From NCBI RefSeq assembly GCF_963855985.1, contig NC_087093.1:5649501-5713500 (forward strand): a stretch of DNA of 64,000 bases, in the 5' to 3' direction. The translations under genes were made by a program, and so were the position numbers. This document shows positions 20,758 to 32,346 of the stretch, piece after piece. The number at the start of each line of letters is the position of its first letter. Positions within the stretch are counted from its first letter, which is position 1. This stretch comes from Ostrinia nubilalis. Its lineage: Eukaryota > Arthropoda > Insecta > Lepidoptera > Crambidae. The notes under the pieces are model-generated. The model saw only the letters and a list, made by a program, of their open reading frames with translations, was not told the origin of the DNA and made no database searches.

Positions 20758-21425
20758 CTACCCGGCCTTAAATGACATTTGGCCTTCTAGCCATTTGTCT
20801 CTAGGAGGTATGTTTACGGAATATAGTTTGGTGAAGTTACATTCCGTATGCATGTCGTCACTGGGCATGCACAGAAGTTTGTTTTCAAGTACTGATTCCT
20901 TGAGTCTTATCAGATTTTGAGAAGCCCATCTGACTTTCGTGCGGGTGCAGATTCTATATGTGCTCTGCTTGGCTTCTTTTTGCACATGCATATGCAGTGG
21001 TATAAGATCAAGCAGAGCATTTAATGCAGCCCCTGGTGTCGTTGATAGTGCTCCGGTTGCTGTGATGCAGCTGCAGGCTAGCCGTTGTAGGCTGCTCAGT
21101 TTCTGTATTGCTGTCATTTGGTTGACCTTGCTGCACCAGACGGCAGAGGCATAGGTTATTATCGGTCTCACGACCGCTGTGTACAGCCATAGGGCGATTG
21201 CGGGTTTTAGTCCCCATCTTGACCCTGCCATTCGACAACAACTCCACAGAGCCATTTTGGCTTTTTGAATGATGTTGTTTAGGTGCGAATTCCAAGTAAG
21301 CTTTTGGTCAAAAGTTACCCCTAGATACTTGGTTTCGCTTGAGAAAGGAAGAGTTTTTCCGTTTAACTGCAGTTTTAAGTTAGGGTTCAAAGCATTTTTT
21401 CCCCGTAAAAAAAGGTAGTTTTTTT
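20758..21425 (-). pseudogene. LINE reverse transcriptase C-terminal part (same element as 16414-17273)
   Basis: The minus strand encodes the end of an RT and its thumb/connection region: LNPNLKLQLNGKTLPFS, ETKYLGVTFDQKLTWNSHL, ALWLYTAVVRPIITYASAVW and PLHMHVQKEAKQSTYRI. This is the usual order just before the RNase H of I/LOA-type ORF2 proteins. The RT palm with its YADD motif is missing, so the element is 5'-truncated near 21425. The stop at the 3' edge comes from the insertion-site TCTGCTA read on the minus strand. The RNase H part continues at 17273. Confidence 0.75.
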
Positions 21426-22127
21426 AAAACCTGATCCCAGGCGATGAAAGAAACATCATCATCATAGGGGCGGCGCGGAAAAATAGGCCGCACACAGGGG
21501 CGGCGCGGCCCTGATACAAGGAACAGTATAACTATTTATTGTTTTCTATTGTTGATTGTATTGGGCAATGATGTGGGAACGCAGGACTCTACTCAATACG
21601 CTCTGTTCATTCATGGAGTTAATTTATTACCTACTCTGATTAATGTGTACCTACAAGCCCTATCGAAATACAGTCCACTCTTTTATTTAAGTTCCCAGTA
21701 GGACCCTTTTCATGCGATTAATTAATGATATTAAAATGTATTAAGTAGAGTCGCTTTGCCATTGACAGATACATCTGATGACAGAGCTTACATTATTTCT
21801 ACTTTTGACCACCATGAGCGCTGCGATAGATTATGTTACCCCCACCTAGTACTTCGCACCCAGCGAATAATGAATCAGTATTTAGTAGACTATTTTACTA
21901 CATAGGTCTCGTTAGTGGTGGACATTTGGACCACACTCCATACATTTTTGGTCATTGTCCTTTCATGGTTTTGGAAGAAAATGGAATAATAATACAAAAA
22001 ATATCCATACGGAAAAAAGCAGTTGAAAACACGAGAGAAAAAAAAATTGAAGCAGTTTTTAGGTCAATAGGCTAGTTTCCCAAAAAAATTTTTTTAGTCC
22101 ATCATATCAAAAAATATTGGACACATA

Positions 22128-22588
22128 TACACCACTAAATTTTTATCACCGAAAAAAAAATTCTGGGTAATGAGTTATTGATACTGATCCCATTTGTGCA
22201 AAAAAAGAAGTTAAATAAAGCGACTCAAAATGTCCTCCTAAAATTGGTAATTTATGGACACACGCGTCGCTAGCACTATTTAAGTACGATAATGTAACAC
22301 TTATTAGAATTCAAAATGGTCTAAGTTAGCTGAGTATGTAATAATAACACTGGAAGCGTGGTCGAGGCGTGAGCGAGACAGACAGATCGATGCAACGTGC
22401 GAGCGTGTACGACTACTCTAGCGAGCAGCGGAGTGACAAAGCTGTGACGCGTAAAATACGGACTAACGAAAATTTAATAAAAAAATTAACTTTATGAAAA
22501 CCATTTCTTTTTCTTTTGCTTTCAATATTCCACACGTTTCTACATAACCTGTTAAAATTTTTTCGGTGATAAAAATTTAGTGGTGTAT
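22128..22588. mobile_element. MITE-like inverted repeat, ~33-bp arms
   Basis: TACACCACTAAATTTTTATC plus ACCGAAAAAA at 22128-22162 is complemented at 22553-22588. The interior is non-coding. No target duplication defined. Confidence 0.55.
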
Positions 22589-23240
22589 TTTTATTATTTT
22601 TATTTGTCAATCTAACAAATAATTACATAGTTATGGTGAGTTGAAGTTCCGCACGACGTCACAACGTGCGGCACTTTTATGCACGCATTGACGCCACGGG
22701 CCTCTTCTTATGAACTTTGGCGCGCTTTATCTCTTTCAATTTTCATTAGTTTGAAAAAGTGAAAAATACGTGTAGAGTATTTTTTGATAAGTTAACTGAC
22801 GGACTAATTAAAACTCTTGCTTTTTGACCCAGGAAACATCCCTATTTTTGGAAAAAGTTAAATAAAAACAAAAATATCAACTAAAAAAAAGTAGCTCACT
22901 TAGGGTCAAATGGGCGAACTTGTATTCTTCAAATGACCTTACCTATACACCCACGAAGTTTGTCTAACCTTCCTACACTCAATCAGGATTATTCAGGATT
23001 CGAACCTGTAACCTAACTCGACGATTCAGCGTGCCTCAAGTGTGCAGATATCGATCTGCTATTTACCTAACTAAAGTACGGCCATCTAGCAGCGATACAA
23101 AAGGTCGATAAGACAGTCGAGTTGACAATCTGTTCTGTCTCTTCCCATCTTGTGTATTTGTCGTAATGTCTCGTTCTCCCGCCAAAGTTAGACAGGTTCG
23201 TCAACATTCGGACATCCATTTTGGTATACATATCTACTTA

Positions 23241-23744
23241 AAGTCTGTTCGCCGAGAGTTGATAAATATTATGAAATGTCTTGCAATAGCGACTGTCGCT
23301 TAATTATCGCATTCTGTATAGCGGGCGTCGTTTGTCACAACGCGCACTGAGTACCATGGTACGAGCCACACAGCTGTCGTCAAGCGCCCCGGCCGGCGGG
23401 CCGCAATGTATGAAACGCAATGTGTGAAACGGAATAGATTTATTTTACATAAGACCGAAATGAATGGTATGACAGTGAGTAGGGCTTTGCCCAACATTGG
23501 GATACACTATAAGCCACTTGATAATAATGAAATACTTTTTATCCAACACATGGACGCCACGTGTTTGATCCGTATCCCCACGTATGCCCTAACCGGAATA
23601 ATTCCCGTAAATTTAATAGAGATAATAAGGATAATCTACCAACTTTTTCATTATATCGACAAAAATAATTAGCGGGCCGCAATTTATAATGAGTTTAGAA
23701 CATCTGATATTTAATTTTTTTATCAACTCTCGGCGAACAGACTT
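23241..23744. mobile_element. 504-bp MITE with TA target duplication
   Basis: The ends AAGTCTGTTCGCCGAGAGTT and AACTCTCGGCGAACAGACTT are exact complements, continuing to GATAAA. TA flanks both sides (23239-23240, 23745-23746), as for Tc1/mariner-type insertions. No transposase. Confidence 0.75.
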
Positions 23745-23892
23745 TAGCTGTTCCAATTCACGAGGGGCGAATCTGTTACTTGTTGGTTCTTATCTTATTA
23801 TTCCGATATATTTAAGTCTCTATGAAAAAGAAAAGGGGTAGGCCTGTTGCCGTACACCGGGCACATTGTGAGGCAGAAATGTTATTTTATTC

Positions 23893-23965
23893 TCGTTCGA
23901 TTCAGCCAAATGACGTCCACTGCTGGACAAAGGCCTCCCCCAAGGTTTTCCACAATGAACGGTCC
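23893..23965 (-). mobile_element. RTE-type LINE 3'-end fragment
   Basis: GACGTCCACTGCTGGACAAA and GGCCTCCCCCAAGG match the 3' end of the RTE copy at 10196-10270. Confidence 0.55.
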
Positions 23966-24895
23966 TCTCTCTCTCTTTATTCTCGTTATTTAATTTAAAT
24001 CTACATTATCCAATAATTCAAATTATAAAAAAAACAAATTTCAATAAAACATATAGGTACTTTTCTACAAAAGTATGTAGGTAATCTAACTATTAAAAAG
24101 TTATGCACCCCTGCTATTCCAAATGACCATGACATTGGGTTTGTTTACATTTGGTATCGCTTCTCGTTGGCCGTACTTTATACCTACCTATCAGATAGCT
24201 GATCGCTTTCTCCTGCTGTTTTAATTGCAACGTGATCATTCCAACAAAGCCAATCCGGCTGATCTGAAGTAACGAACACACCGCTTTTAAACCGTATTGT
24301 CAAATAAATCCCCTGATCAATGGCAATATGCGCCCAAAACCCTTCGTGGATTCGATGATTGCGATTAACTTGCGGTCACTGGACGGGACGATTACCTGCC
24401 TGATGAATGGATCATTTCAATTGTGGAGATCTTCCCGGAACAACGGAGTACCCCGTCTGGGTAGCAATAACAGTGAGTGGATGTGAAAAGGGTAAAATAA
24501 CGAGGGAATGCGGTTGTACAACAATCGGATCGTATCTACCTAACTCTTTTGAGTGGACCTGGCTCTTTAGACATGGTTGGTGCTTTATTCGTGTCAGATT
24601 TTCGTGTTTCGTTTCCCTAAATTAGGTCAAAAAGTGCTTTGAAATAATGAATCATTCTAAATTATTCACTTAGGTATGAACAGTAGGATCTACCTAACTA
24701 AGCGATCGCGACAAAGGTAAACTTGTGACAAAAGGTATCTAGGTTGTTTATACTAACGAGGAATTCATAAAATAATAATCACACCAAAAGTCAAAACAAT
24801 ATAATTTCATACAAATAAGTCTAATCTTACATAACAATACCTACGAGTATGTATTCGAGAACCTATATCTAAACCTGTCTGAATAAAGTTTTAAA

Positions 24896-27800
24896 CTAAT
24901 GGTGATGAGATTTGCGATGGTGTGGATCTCCCCTGTTCCTCGCGACGGTTTCCACGAGTGTTGGTGACGCAGCCTTCAAGTCGTATGCCCAGCCGATACT
25001 GGCGAACTTGTCCAATACAGTCGTGGTCAAGTTGTAGGGCATGCCCAGTTCAGCCGCCTTGTAGTCCCAGGGGAAAGTGTGGTGGTAGTTGTGCCAGCCT
25101 TCCCCTATGGCCACAATCGACACGCCCCAGTTTTCACTGGGCATTATGTTCCTGAAATAGTAATTCGTGTTTCATTTGGAAATGCTAGTGGTTCATTAGT
25201 TAAAATGATTAATGTCTGGTACGTTACACATACATCAAGGTCTCGAAATAAGGAAGGTAAGATACACGTGTCACGAAGTGCCTCAATAGCTAGGAAAATG
25301 TAGACCACACTTATTCGTCACACTGCGATTACAGTTATTAAACCGATTAAGAAACTTATCCTAGTTATGTAAGGGAAACCATTGAATTCTTATAGCTGTA
25401 CTTCCTACTTTGAATAATTTCCCTAAATAAAAGTTTGAGATTTATTCCGATCTCGCCATTCTTATGAATTAATTAAGTAATTTTGCAAGAAGCTGCTAAG
25501 TCAGTGGCGGATTTACCAATAGGCCAAGTAGGCCAGTGCCTAGGGCGGCAGATTTAGAGGGGCGGCAAATTTAGCTAATTTTTTTTCACAGGAAAAAATA
25601 TATAATTATACGTTTACCTACACAATCCATATATAAATAAACGATTAATAAACGCACTGTAATATATACTTAGGTACTTATGTGATCATGAATTTTAAAA
25701 TATTCCAATAGCGTTTCAATAAAAATAAAATAAAAAACTAGTAACACAGGATCTCCGGAGCCTAGCACGAGCAGTGAGCACCATCTCTCCACAACTTCGT
25801 GTATATTGTTTTACAGGGTGGCCCAGAAGAAAATTCACTTTTGAAAATTCAAGGAAACGAAAACTGTACATTTTTGTAGAACTTTAGCTATTGCAATTTA
25901 AAGGAAATTTAGTGCAATTTATTTTAAAATTTACTTTCTTTTATAAATTTTATCGTACATGTGATTCCCTTGACGTTTACAACATTCGGTCAACATACAT
26001 CAACATTTTGGAAAACTTTCGTAAGCGCTCCTGCACACGACGCCGCTACCGCGCCGCCGCCGCGCCGTCGCCGCGCCTTTGCACTGTTTATACGCGCCGC
26101 ATGAACACCGCTGCCGCGCAGCCGCCGCGCCGCGCGCGAAATTTCACTTTGATGGCGCGGTGACGGCGCGGCGGCGGTTTTACTCGGTGCTTATGAACAG
26201 TGTAGCGGCGCGGCAGCGGCGCGGTGGCGGCGTCGTGTGCAGGAGCCCTTAGGCCTCAGCCTCGAGTTTAGCGGGCAGCGGGGCGGGAGCGGCGGCGGCG
26301 CAGCAGCGGCAGGATCTTATGCGTGAAACCAAATAGACCGGTTCTCGAAAACAGCGGCGCGGCAGCGGCGCCGGAGCGGGCAGCGCACTCCTTCTTTTGC
26401 CTACAATAAATCGAGCGTTAGGAATAAATTTGAATCGAAATAAAATTGTCGCCGTTGTTCAGACATTTCGTTTGCGAATAAAAACAAATATCTCGACAAC
26501 ACAACCCCGAACACAACACTTCGCCGCGCGAGCTGCCCGCTTGTTTCGAGAACGGGTCTGCGTTACCCGCCCCGCTCCCGCGCCGCCGCCGCTCCCGCGC
26601 CGCTGCCCGCTAAATTCGAGGCTGAGGCCTTAGAGTTACCTCAAAATGGATTCAGGATGGATGAATGCTGCAGAGTTTTTGGATTATTAGAGTATACTCT
26701 GCTCATAAGGTAACCCCACAAAAAGAAGTCTGCTGGAATGAGATTAGCGCTTCTTAGAGGCAGTGAGATTTCACCACTGCTTAATTGGTTTGTTGCATTG
26801 AAAGGATGATTAATTTTTGAGAGCGCTATACTGGTAGGCCCGTTCTCGAAACAAGCGGGCAGCTCGCGCGGCGCTTTAGCGGCGAAGTGTTGTGTTCGGG
26901 GTTGTGTTGTCGAGATATTTGTTTTTATTCGCAAACGAAATGTCTGAACAACGGCAACAATTTTATTTCGATTCAAATTTATTCCTAACGTTCGATTTAT
27001 TGTGGGAAAAAGAAGGAGTGCGCTACCCGCTCGTTGCCCGCTCCTGCGCCGCTGCCCGCTCGTTGCCCGCTCCCGCGCCGCTGTTTTCGAGAACCGGTAT
27101 ATTTGATTTTACGAGGCTGAGGCCTAAGGCCTCAGCCTCGAATTTAGCGGGCAGCGGGGCGGCGGCAGTAGCGGCGCGGGAGCGGCAGGATCTTATGCGT
27201 AAAATCAAATAGACCGGTTCTCGAACACAGCGGCGCGGCAGCGGCGCCGGAGCGGGCAACGAGCGGGCAGCGGCGAGGGAGCGGGCAACGAGCGGGCAGC
27301 GCACTCCTTCTTTTGCCCACAATAAATCGAGCGTAAGGAATAAATTTGAATCGAAATAAAATTGTCGCCGTTGTTCAGACATTTCGTTCGCGAATAAAAA
27401 CAAATATCTCGACAACACAACCCCGAACACAACACTTCGCCGCTAAAGCGCCGCGCGAGCTGCCGTTCCGGTCTATTTGATTTTATTTTACGCATAAGAT
27501 CCTGCCGCTCCCGCGCCGCCGCCGCTCCCGCGCCGCTGCCCGCTAAAGTCGAGGCTGAGGCCTTAGAGTTACCTCAAAATGGATTCAGGATGGATGAATG
27601 CTGCAGAGTTTTTGGATTATTAGAGTATACTCTGCTCATAAGGTAACCCCACAAAAAGAAGTCTGCTGGAATGAGATTAGCGCTTCTTAGAGGCAGTGAG
27701 ATTTCACCACTGCTTAATTGGTTTGTTGCATTGAAAGAATGATTAATTTTTGAGAGCGCTATACTGGTAGGCTGAAAAGCTTTTTGATTTCAAAGCTGCA

Positions 27801-30800
27801 AGATTCGCAAGGTTATAACCGGAGCGCTTGGTTTCATCAAGATGGGGCTACGTGTCACACTTCAACTGAGAACATTTAGATAGTAAGAGACATGTTCCCA
27901 CAAAAAAATAATTTCAGGCAGGGGTGACATCTCCTGGCCACCAGGAAGCCCTGATCTCACTCCAGAAATTTATTTTTTGTGGTGTTACATTAAGAATAGA
28001 GTATACTTTTATAATCCAACAACCATGCAGCAACTGAAGCTGAGCATTCGACAAAAAATTGAAAATAGGTTTCGAGGTAAGTAATTCTGATGAACGCATT
28101 CCAAGATTTTGATGTATGTTGATCGAATGTTGTAAGCGTCAAGGAAATCTCCTGGGCGATGTAATTTAATAAAAATAAATTTAAAAATAAATTGCATAAA
28201 ATTTTCTTTAAATTGCAATAGTTAAAGTTCTATAAAAATGTAGGTACAGTTTTCGTTTCCCCATCTTAGGATTAGTACATACTGCTGTTTATAAGTCAAC
28301 ATTAAACTCTTCAGTACATAGCGGATTGCAATGATAATCTATTAACTTACAGAAAAATATCATTAAGTTCACAATCATACTAATAACGGGATTAAACTAA
28401 CGTATTGAATTTCAAAAGTCAGTAGGGGCGGCAAAAATTGAATGGCCTACTAGCGGCAAATTTGTAAATCCGCCACTGTGCTAAGTGTACCTATTAAGAA
28501 TCGGTTTTTAAATAATTTTCCGTAATTAGAATTTTTTATTCAGTCCGCCATCCTATAAATACTCGTGGATTCTATTATTAAATTGGACACAAAAGAACCA
28601 ACTTACCGGTCGTATGGCTTGTTGCCCCACAAATGGGCGAAGCTGTTTACAGACCACGTGAAGTTTAGGCTCAGCATGTACCGGAGCGCTTGGGAGATCA
28701 GCGCCACTGATGGAGTTTCGTTCCAGAAGACTATAGGGATGAGGAACGGTATGATGAAGCATAACAACAGCTTGAACACTAAGAAGTACCTGAAAATTCA
28801 ATTCATCATTATCATTATCATCAATTTAGCCACAGGCAGGATGTCCTCTGCTGAACATAGGCTTCCCCCAATCACGGTAATACTATCATACAGTATTGTA
28901 ACTTCATATTATTATAAACGGATGAAACGCGAACTTTCCTTCGAAATTCAAATCTCGGTATGCGCTCGACATGCAAAAGTCGGGGGTGTCGCGAATGTGC
29001 CACGGTAATAAACGGATGATGTGTTGTTTTTGAAACAGTAAGCGCTCTTTTTTATAAAAATAATTACAACTACCTATTTATACAGGGTGTTAGGTAAATA
29101 GGTTTATAAGCTAACACTAGCACATGTTAACATATTATGCATATAATTAAATGGTATGGTGAAGTCAGTGATATCATTTTAATTTGTTTAATTTTCATAC
29201 AAAATAAAATTTATAAAATCAGATTTGTATGTCTGTTTGTATGATAAAAAGTCTGCTTATTTATTGCCATTAAGGCGGAACAAAGTTCGCCGGGTCAGCT
29301 AGTATATAAATTGACAAATTACTTTATCTGGGCATTATTGCAAAGGGGAAGAAAACGTTTTAGGCTGACAGATTTCAGTGAAAGGCAGTTAGTTGTTGCT
29401 GAAAGAGACTCAATGTACGACGACGTTTCTATTTACCAAAATGTTCAACGAGAAAATGTTACAGGAAATTAATAGTAAAATATTTAGTTCTATAGGACTC
29501 AAAAGATATTTAGTTGTCGATTGGGCCAAATTATCAGGAAGTCATTATTGCCGAATATGAGTAGAACAGAGTTAGTCCACCTACCTACATAGATCCAACT
29601 AGTATTCATTACGATTAGCCTATTGGGAGAATGGATCAATGGAACGATGCCGCGATGGATGAATATTTTTGGCCAGGAAAAGAGGCACTGCGGCAAAAAA
29701 ATATTTTTCTACACAATACAGCGACCGTACTAATAATACTCGTACATCTATGAAACGAGTTGTTGTAGGTAATTGATTCTACAGATAGATAGGAATAAGG
29801 ATTCCTTACGTAAGAGTAAGGAATAGGCCAAATATATACAGGGTGTTAGGTAAATGGGTATATGAGCCGACACTAGCCCATGTTAACATGGGCATATAAA
29901 TGGTATGGTGAAGTCAGAAATTTGATATCATCATTTTTTTTTTCATACAAAATAAATTTTATAAAACCGATTTGTATGAAAATTAAAATAATTAAAATGA
30001 AGATATCAATTTTCTGACTTCACCATACCATAACCATGTTAACATGGGATAGTGTCGGCTCATATACCCATTTACCTAACGCCCTGTATATTTGGCCTAT
30101 TTCTTATTAAACTAGGTACTTAAAAATAGTATATTGGTCATTTAATGTCACCGACGTGCGAGAAGAAGCCGCGGTTCGCGTTCAGATTCACGCGGGTGGA
30201 ACCACGGGCTTAAGTTACTATTAAATAAACTCACTTTATATGGAACCGCACTAGCGGGTCGTTGTCGATATCACTCATGTCGATCTTGCTGCCCTCTCGC
30301 AGCACGTCGGGGTGCTTCTTCATCATCAGCCAGCCGACGTGGGAGAAGAAAAAGCCACGGTTCGCGTTGTGCGGGTCAGCGGACGTTTCCGAGAACTTGT
30401 GGTGCACTCTGTGGTCGCGCACCCATTGGTAGAGATCGTTCTGTTGGTGGAAGAAATTAAATTAGTACTTAATAGTAGGATACGAGCTCCTTGAGGGAAG
30501 GTAAGCTACAAATTGACTGAAACTACAGAGATAATGATGAGGGGTAAGTACGCAGAGCCTTAGAATGGGCTTCTCTAAACAAATGAGTAGACATGACTGA
30601 AACAATTAAGGATGTAGAGCTGGCAATAAGTAAACAATATAAATCGCACTTTTGATTTATGAGGTATTAATCAACAAAACTCTACCCCTGTCTCTACCAC
30701 CGTAACCATTCTTCAAATAATTGTGAATCCTCTTGTAATGATTGTGAATGATTATGATTTGTAAATTTTCTCGGAAATCAAATCTCAGAGGCTTTGTCTA

Positions 30801-32346
30801 CGGCTTCTACTCGTACTCCTAGTTTGAGTTTTTTTGTTTTTGCCAACTCGGCCCAATCTAGTACAAAATAAACTTACTTGTCCAGCCAAAGAGTAGCATA
30901 AAAGCAATATGATTTGTAAAGGCCACTTTGCTTTGTAAGAGCGGTGGCACCAGTACCGGTGCGCACCACCGGTCACTCCAAAACCGGCTAACTGGCCCAT
31001 CACTAGCGCTGAAAAATTAAAACGGGATAAATAAAAAGGAAAATTTTCTACTTAAGATCCATATGACATCACTAAAAGTTAGATCCCAGTCAAAATATTT
31101 TTAGGTAAGATTCAGTCGGTAGAATTTAATGCTGTCACATATGGTGCACCAAATGATATGATAAAGGAAGCCAATTTCAAATATAGGGAAAAGCATGAAA
31201 AACTTGAGTGTTTCAAGAAGAATCTAAGATAAATGGGTTTTGTGATAACGCATAGAAATATTGTAAAATGGCTTATAGTAATTTATAGACACACATTCTA
31301 AGGAAGCCGAATAGAAATAGAATGGAACTACGAGTTCATTCTAATTCTAGCTAGTTACCAAATTAATCATCATCACAGGTCCATTTTAAGTAAAATACAA
31401 AATTAAATGCAGTATGTTACCTAATTACTGACTGATACATTAAGTACATGTAGGTCCTTTGTGCGTCGGATGTCAACAGGTGCACGTGCAGGGGACTAGC
31501 AATTAGGTTATCTGGGCAGTGGTCCATAATAGGCACCAGGCGCATAGCGTGCAGCGACGGGACTTAATTATTGTCGTTGACGGGAATTAACAATGCCTTT
31601 GGTTTAGATTAGATAGACAGTGCAGTGGCAGAATTGCTCCTCGACTTTATTGTAATGAGTATTTATTCTCTAATATGAATATTTATTTTACATTTGCTTA
31701 GATAAAGCGGATGAAAACTCAAATAGTATTTATGTTCAATAATGTATCTCATTTTTTTTATTCAGGGCAAATCCATTACGATGACACGGTCGTTATGGAA
31801 ATATAAAGTAGATAATACGAATTATTAAAACTCAAATTCGTATAAATGCGAAGTAATACAAAACAATTACCTATTCATGGAACAATTTTGTTGGCCTCTC
31901 AAAATATTTCAAAGAAGCAATAACAATTCATTTAAGACTCTACCATGGAAATTGAAAACTTAAACCAAATTTTTAGTAATTCAGTACTATTCAGAACAGA
32001 AATACTTACAAAAAATACAGGTTTGCCATGACGGGTAAGTTCCCTGGAAGAACAGGAGATATATTGGCGCTACTATAGCGACTATGAAATGGAAGAGTAT
32101 GATGACGGCAGCGTCGAACCAGCGGATTGGTGTTTCAAAGCCAACTCTTTTCTCCCACTCCCTGACTGCACACATTATCTCTCCCTCGTTCTTTGACCTG
32201 ACCTGGTCATAGCAGCTGATAGACTGAAATCCGTTGTCAGTAATTTGTGAGGGTGTTTTCCTTTTTTCTCTCGGGCTCAGCTGGTACTGCAAGTTGGTTT
32301 CTTTTTCTTCTATTGTTGTCGTCTCTGTCACCGTTTTGTGGGCCAT
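24896..32346 (-). CDS. acyl-CoA desaturase (complete, 5 exons, 370 codons)
   Basis: Membrane-bound fatty acyl-CoA desaturase of the endoplasmic reticulum, introducing a double bond with two irons, O2 and cytochrome b5. Exons: 32346-32010, 31008-30878, 30440-30235, 28789-28607, 25151-24896; all GT/AG, in frame, no stop. Box I is HRYWCH (GVTGGAHRYWCH), box II HRVHH, box III HNYHH (GEGWHNYHHTFPWDYK), and the extra Asn/His are in NSFAHLWG, so the di-iron site looks complete. Four hydrophobic membrane spans are visible. HRYWCH is unusual; insect enzymes mostly have HRLWAH or HRLWSH. The tetrapeptide after PYDRNI is MPSE, where lepidopteran subfamilies carry NPVE, KPSE or LPAQ, so regiospecificity is not predicted. 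A splice acceptor (ATTCAG) sits eight bases before the ATG, implying a non-coding first exon upstream. Intron 4 (3.45 kb) is a transposon nest. Confidence 0.93.
26026..26251. mobile_element. GC-rich foldback MITE (GCTCCTGCACACGACGCCGC ends)
   Basis: GCTCCTGCACACGACGCCGC at the left is complemented by GCGGCGTCGTGTGCAGGAGC at the right. The interior is repeated GCCGC/GCGGC, strikingly GC-rich in AT-rich surroundings. Confidence 0.6.
26252..26632. mobile_element. GC-rich MITE with TTA target duplication (PIF/Harbinger-like), copy 1
   Basis: The ends are GGCCTCAGCCTCGAGTTTAG and CTAAATTCGAGGCTGAGGCC, flanked by TTA on both sides. A near-complete second copy lies at about 27131-27562 and a partial inverse copy at about 26838-27128. 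Open frames across these copies have repetitive Ala/Arg/Pro translations and are not taken as genes. Confidence 0.65.
26635..27772. repeat. direct duplication of mariner fragment plus GC-rich MITE
   Basis: 26635-26830 and 27566-27772 are almost identical (GAGTTACCTCAAAATGGATT through GAGCGCTATACTGGTAGG). Each is preceded by a copy of the GGCCTCAGCCTCGA MITE. On the minus strand both encode a degenerate mariner segment (ADFFLWGYLMSRVYSNNP). The near identity points to a recent segmental duplication inside the intron. Confidence 0.75.
27829..28084 (+). pseudogene. mariner-like transposase C-terminal remnant
   Basis: WFHQDGATCHTSTENI is followed by a stop and a frameshift, then WPPGSPDLTPEIYFLWCYIK and RVYFYNPTTMQQLKLSIR. 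The second and third catalytic-acid regions of a Tc1/mariner-type DDE/D enzyme are recognisable, with the third Asp site altered to Glu-Ile. Dead fragment. Confidence 0.7.
28830..29302. mobile_element. mixed remnants: RTE 3' piece, half MITE and Helitron 3' end
   Basis: 28833-28875 resembles the RTE 3' end (GGATGTCCTCTGCTGAACAT). 29084-29215 is half of the ACAGGGTGTTAGGTAAA MITE family. 29270-29302 carries GGCGGAACAAAGTTCGCC, a hairpin, followed by GGGTCAGCTAG, the terminus expected of a Helitron. Confidence 0.55.
29838..30087. mobile_element. 250-bp long-inverted-repeat MITE (ACAGGGTGTTAGGTAAATGG family)
   Basis: Nearly the whole length is one inverted repeat around a short AT-rich centre: ACAGGGTGTTAGGTAAATGG ... 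CCATTTACCTAACGCCCTGT. It lies in desaturase intron 3. A second copy is at 57788-58040. Confidence 0.85.

Larger units (their letters stand above)
21430..24895. other. intergenic, repeat fragments only
   Basis: No host gene seen. Inverted-repeat elements at 22128-22588 and 23241-23744 and an RTE 3'-end fragment at about 23893-23965 were recognised. The remainder (21430-22127, 22600-23238, 23970-24895) is AT-rich without clear signals, apart from short GGGGCGGCGCGG repeats near 21468 and 21496. Confidence 0.4.
25815..28265. mobile_element. inverted pair of mariner-like 3' ends, nested in the hAT element
   Basis: 25845-26017 (GAAACGAAAACTGTACATTT ... CAACATACATCAACATTTTGG) is repeated in inverse at 28098-28258, about 160-200 bp per arm. 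Transposase fragments in both orientations lie inside. The outermost ACAGGGTGGCCC of the left arm has no counterpart on the right, so the right end is truncated. Confidence 0.6.
25502..28478. mobile_element. 2.98-kb hAT-type element with 8-bp target duplication TGCTAAGT, in desaturase intron 4
   Basis: The ends are CAGTGGCGGATTTACCAA and TTTGTAAATCCGCCACTG. TGCTAAGT is present at 25494-25501 and 28479-28486. The rest of the terminal region (GGCCAAGTAGGCC and GGGGCGGCAAA) is also mirrored near 28430-28455. No hAT transposase is visible; the interior is filled by mariner-derived inverted sequence and GC-rich MITEs. Confidence 0.85.

Noticed and set aside
26397..27495. Several 80-135-codon frames in the desaturase intron
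   Set aside because: All fall in GC-rich MITE copies in both orientations with repetitive Ala/Arg/Pro translations; no gene structure.
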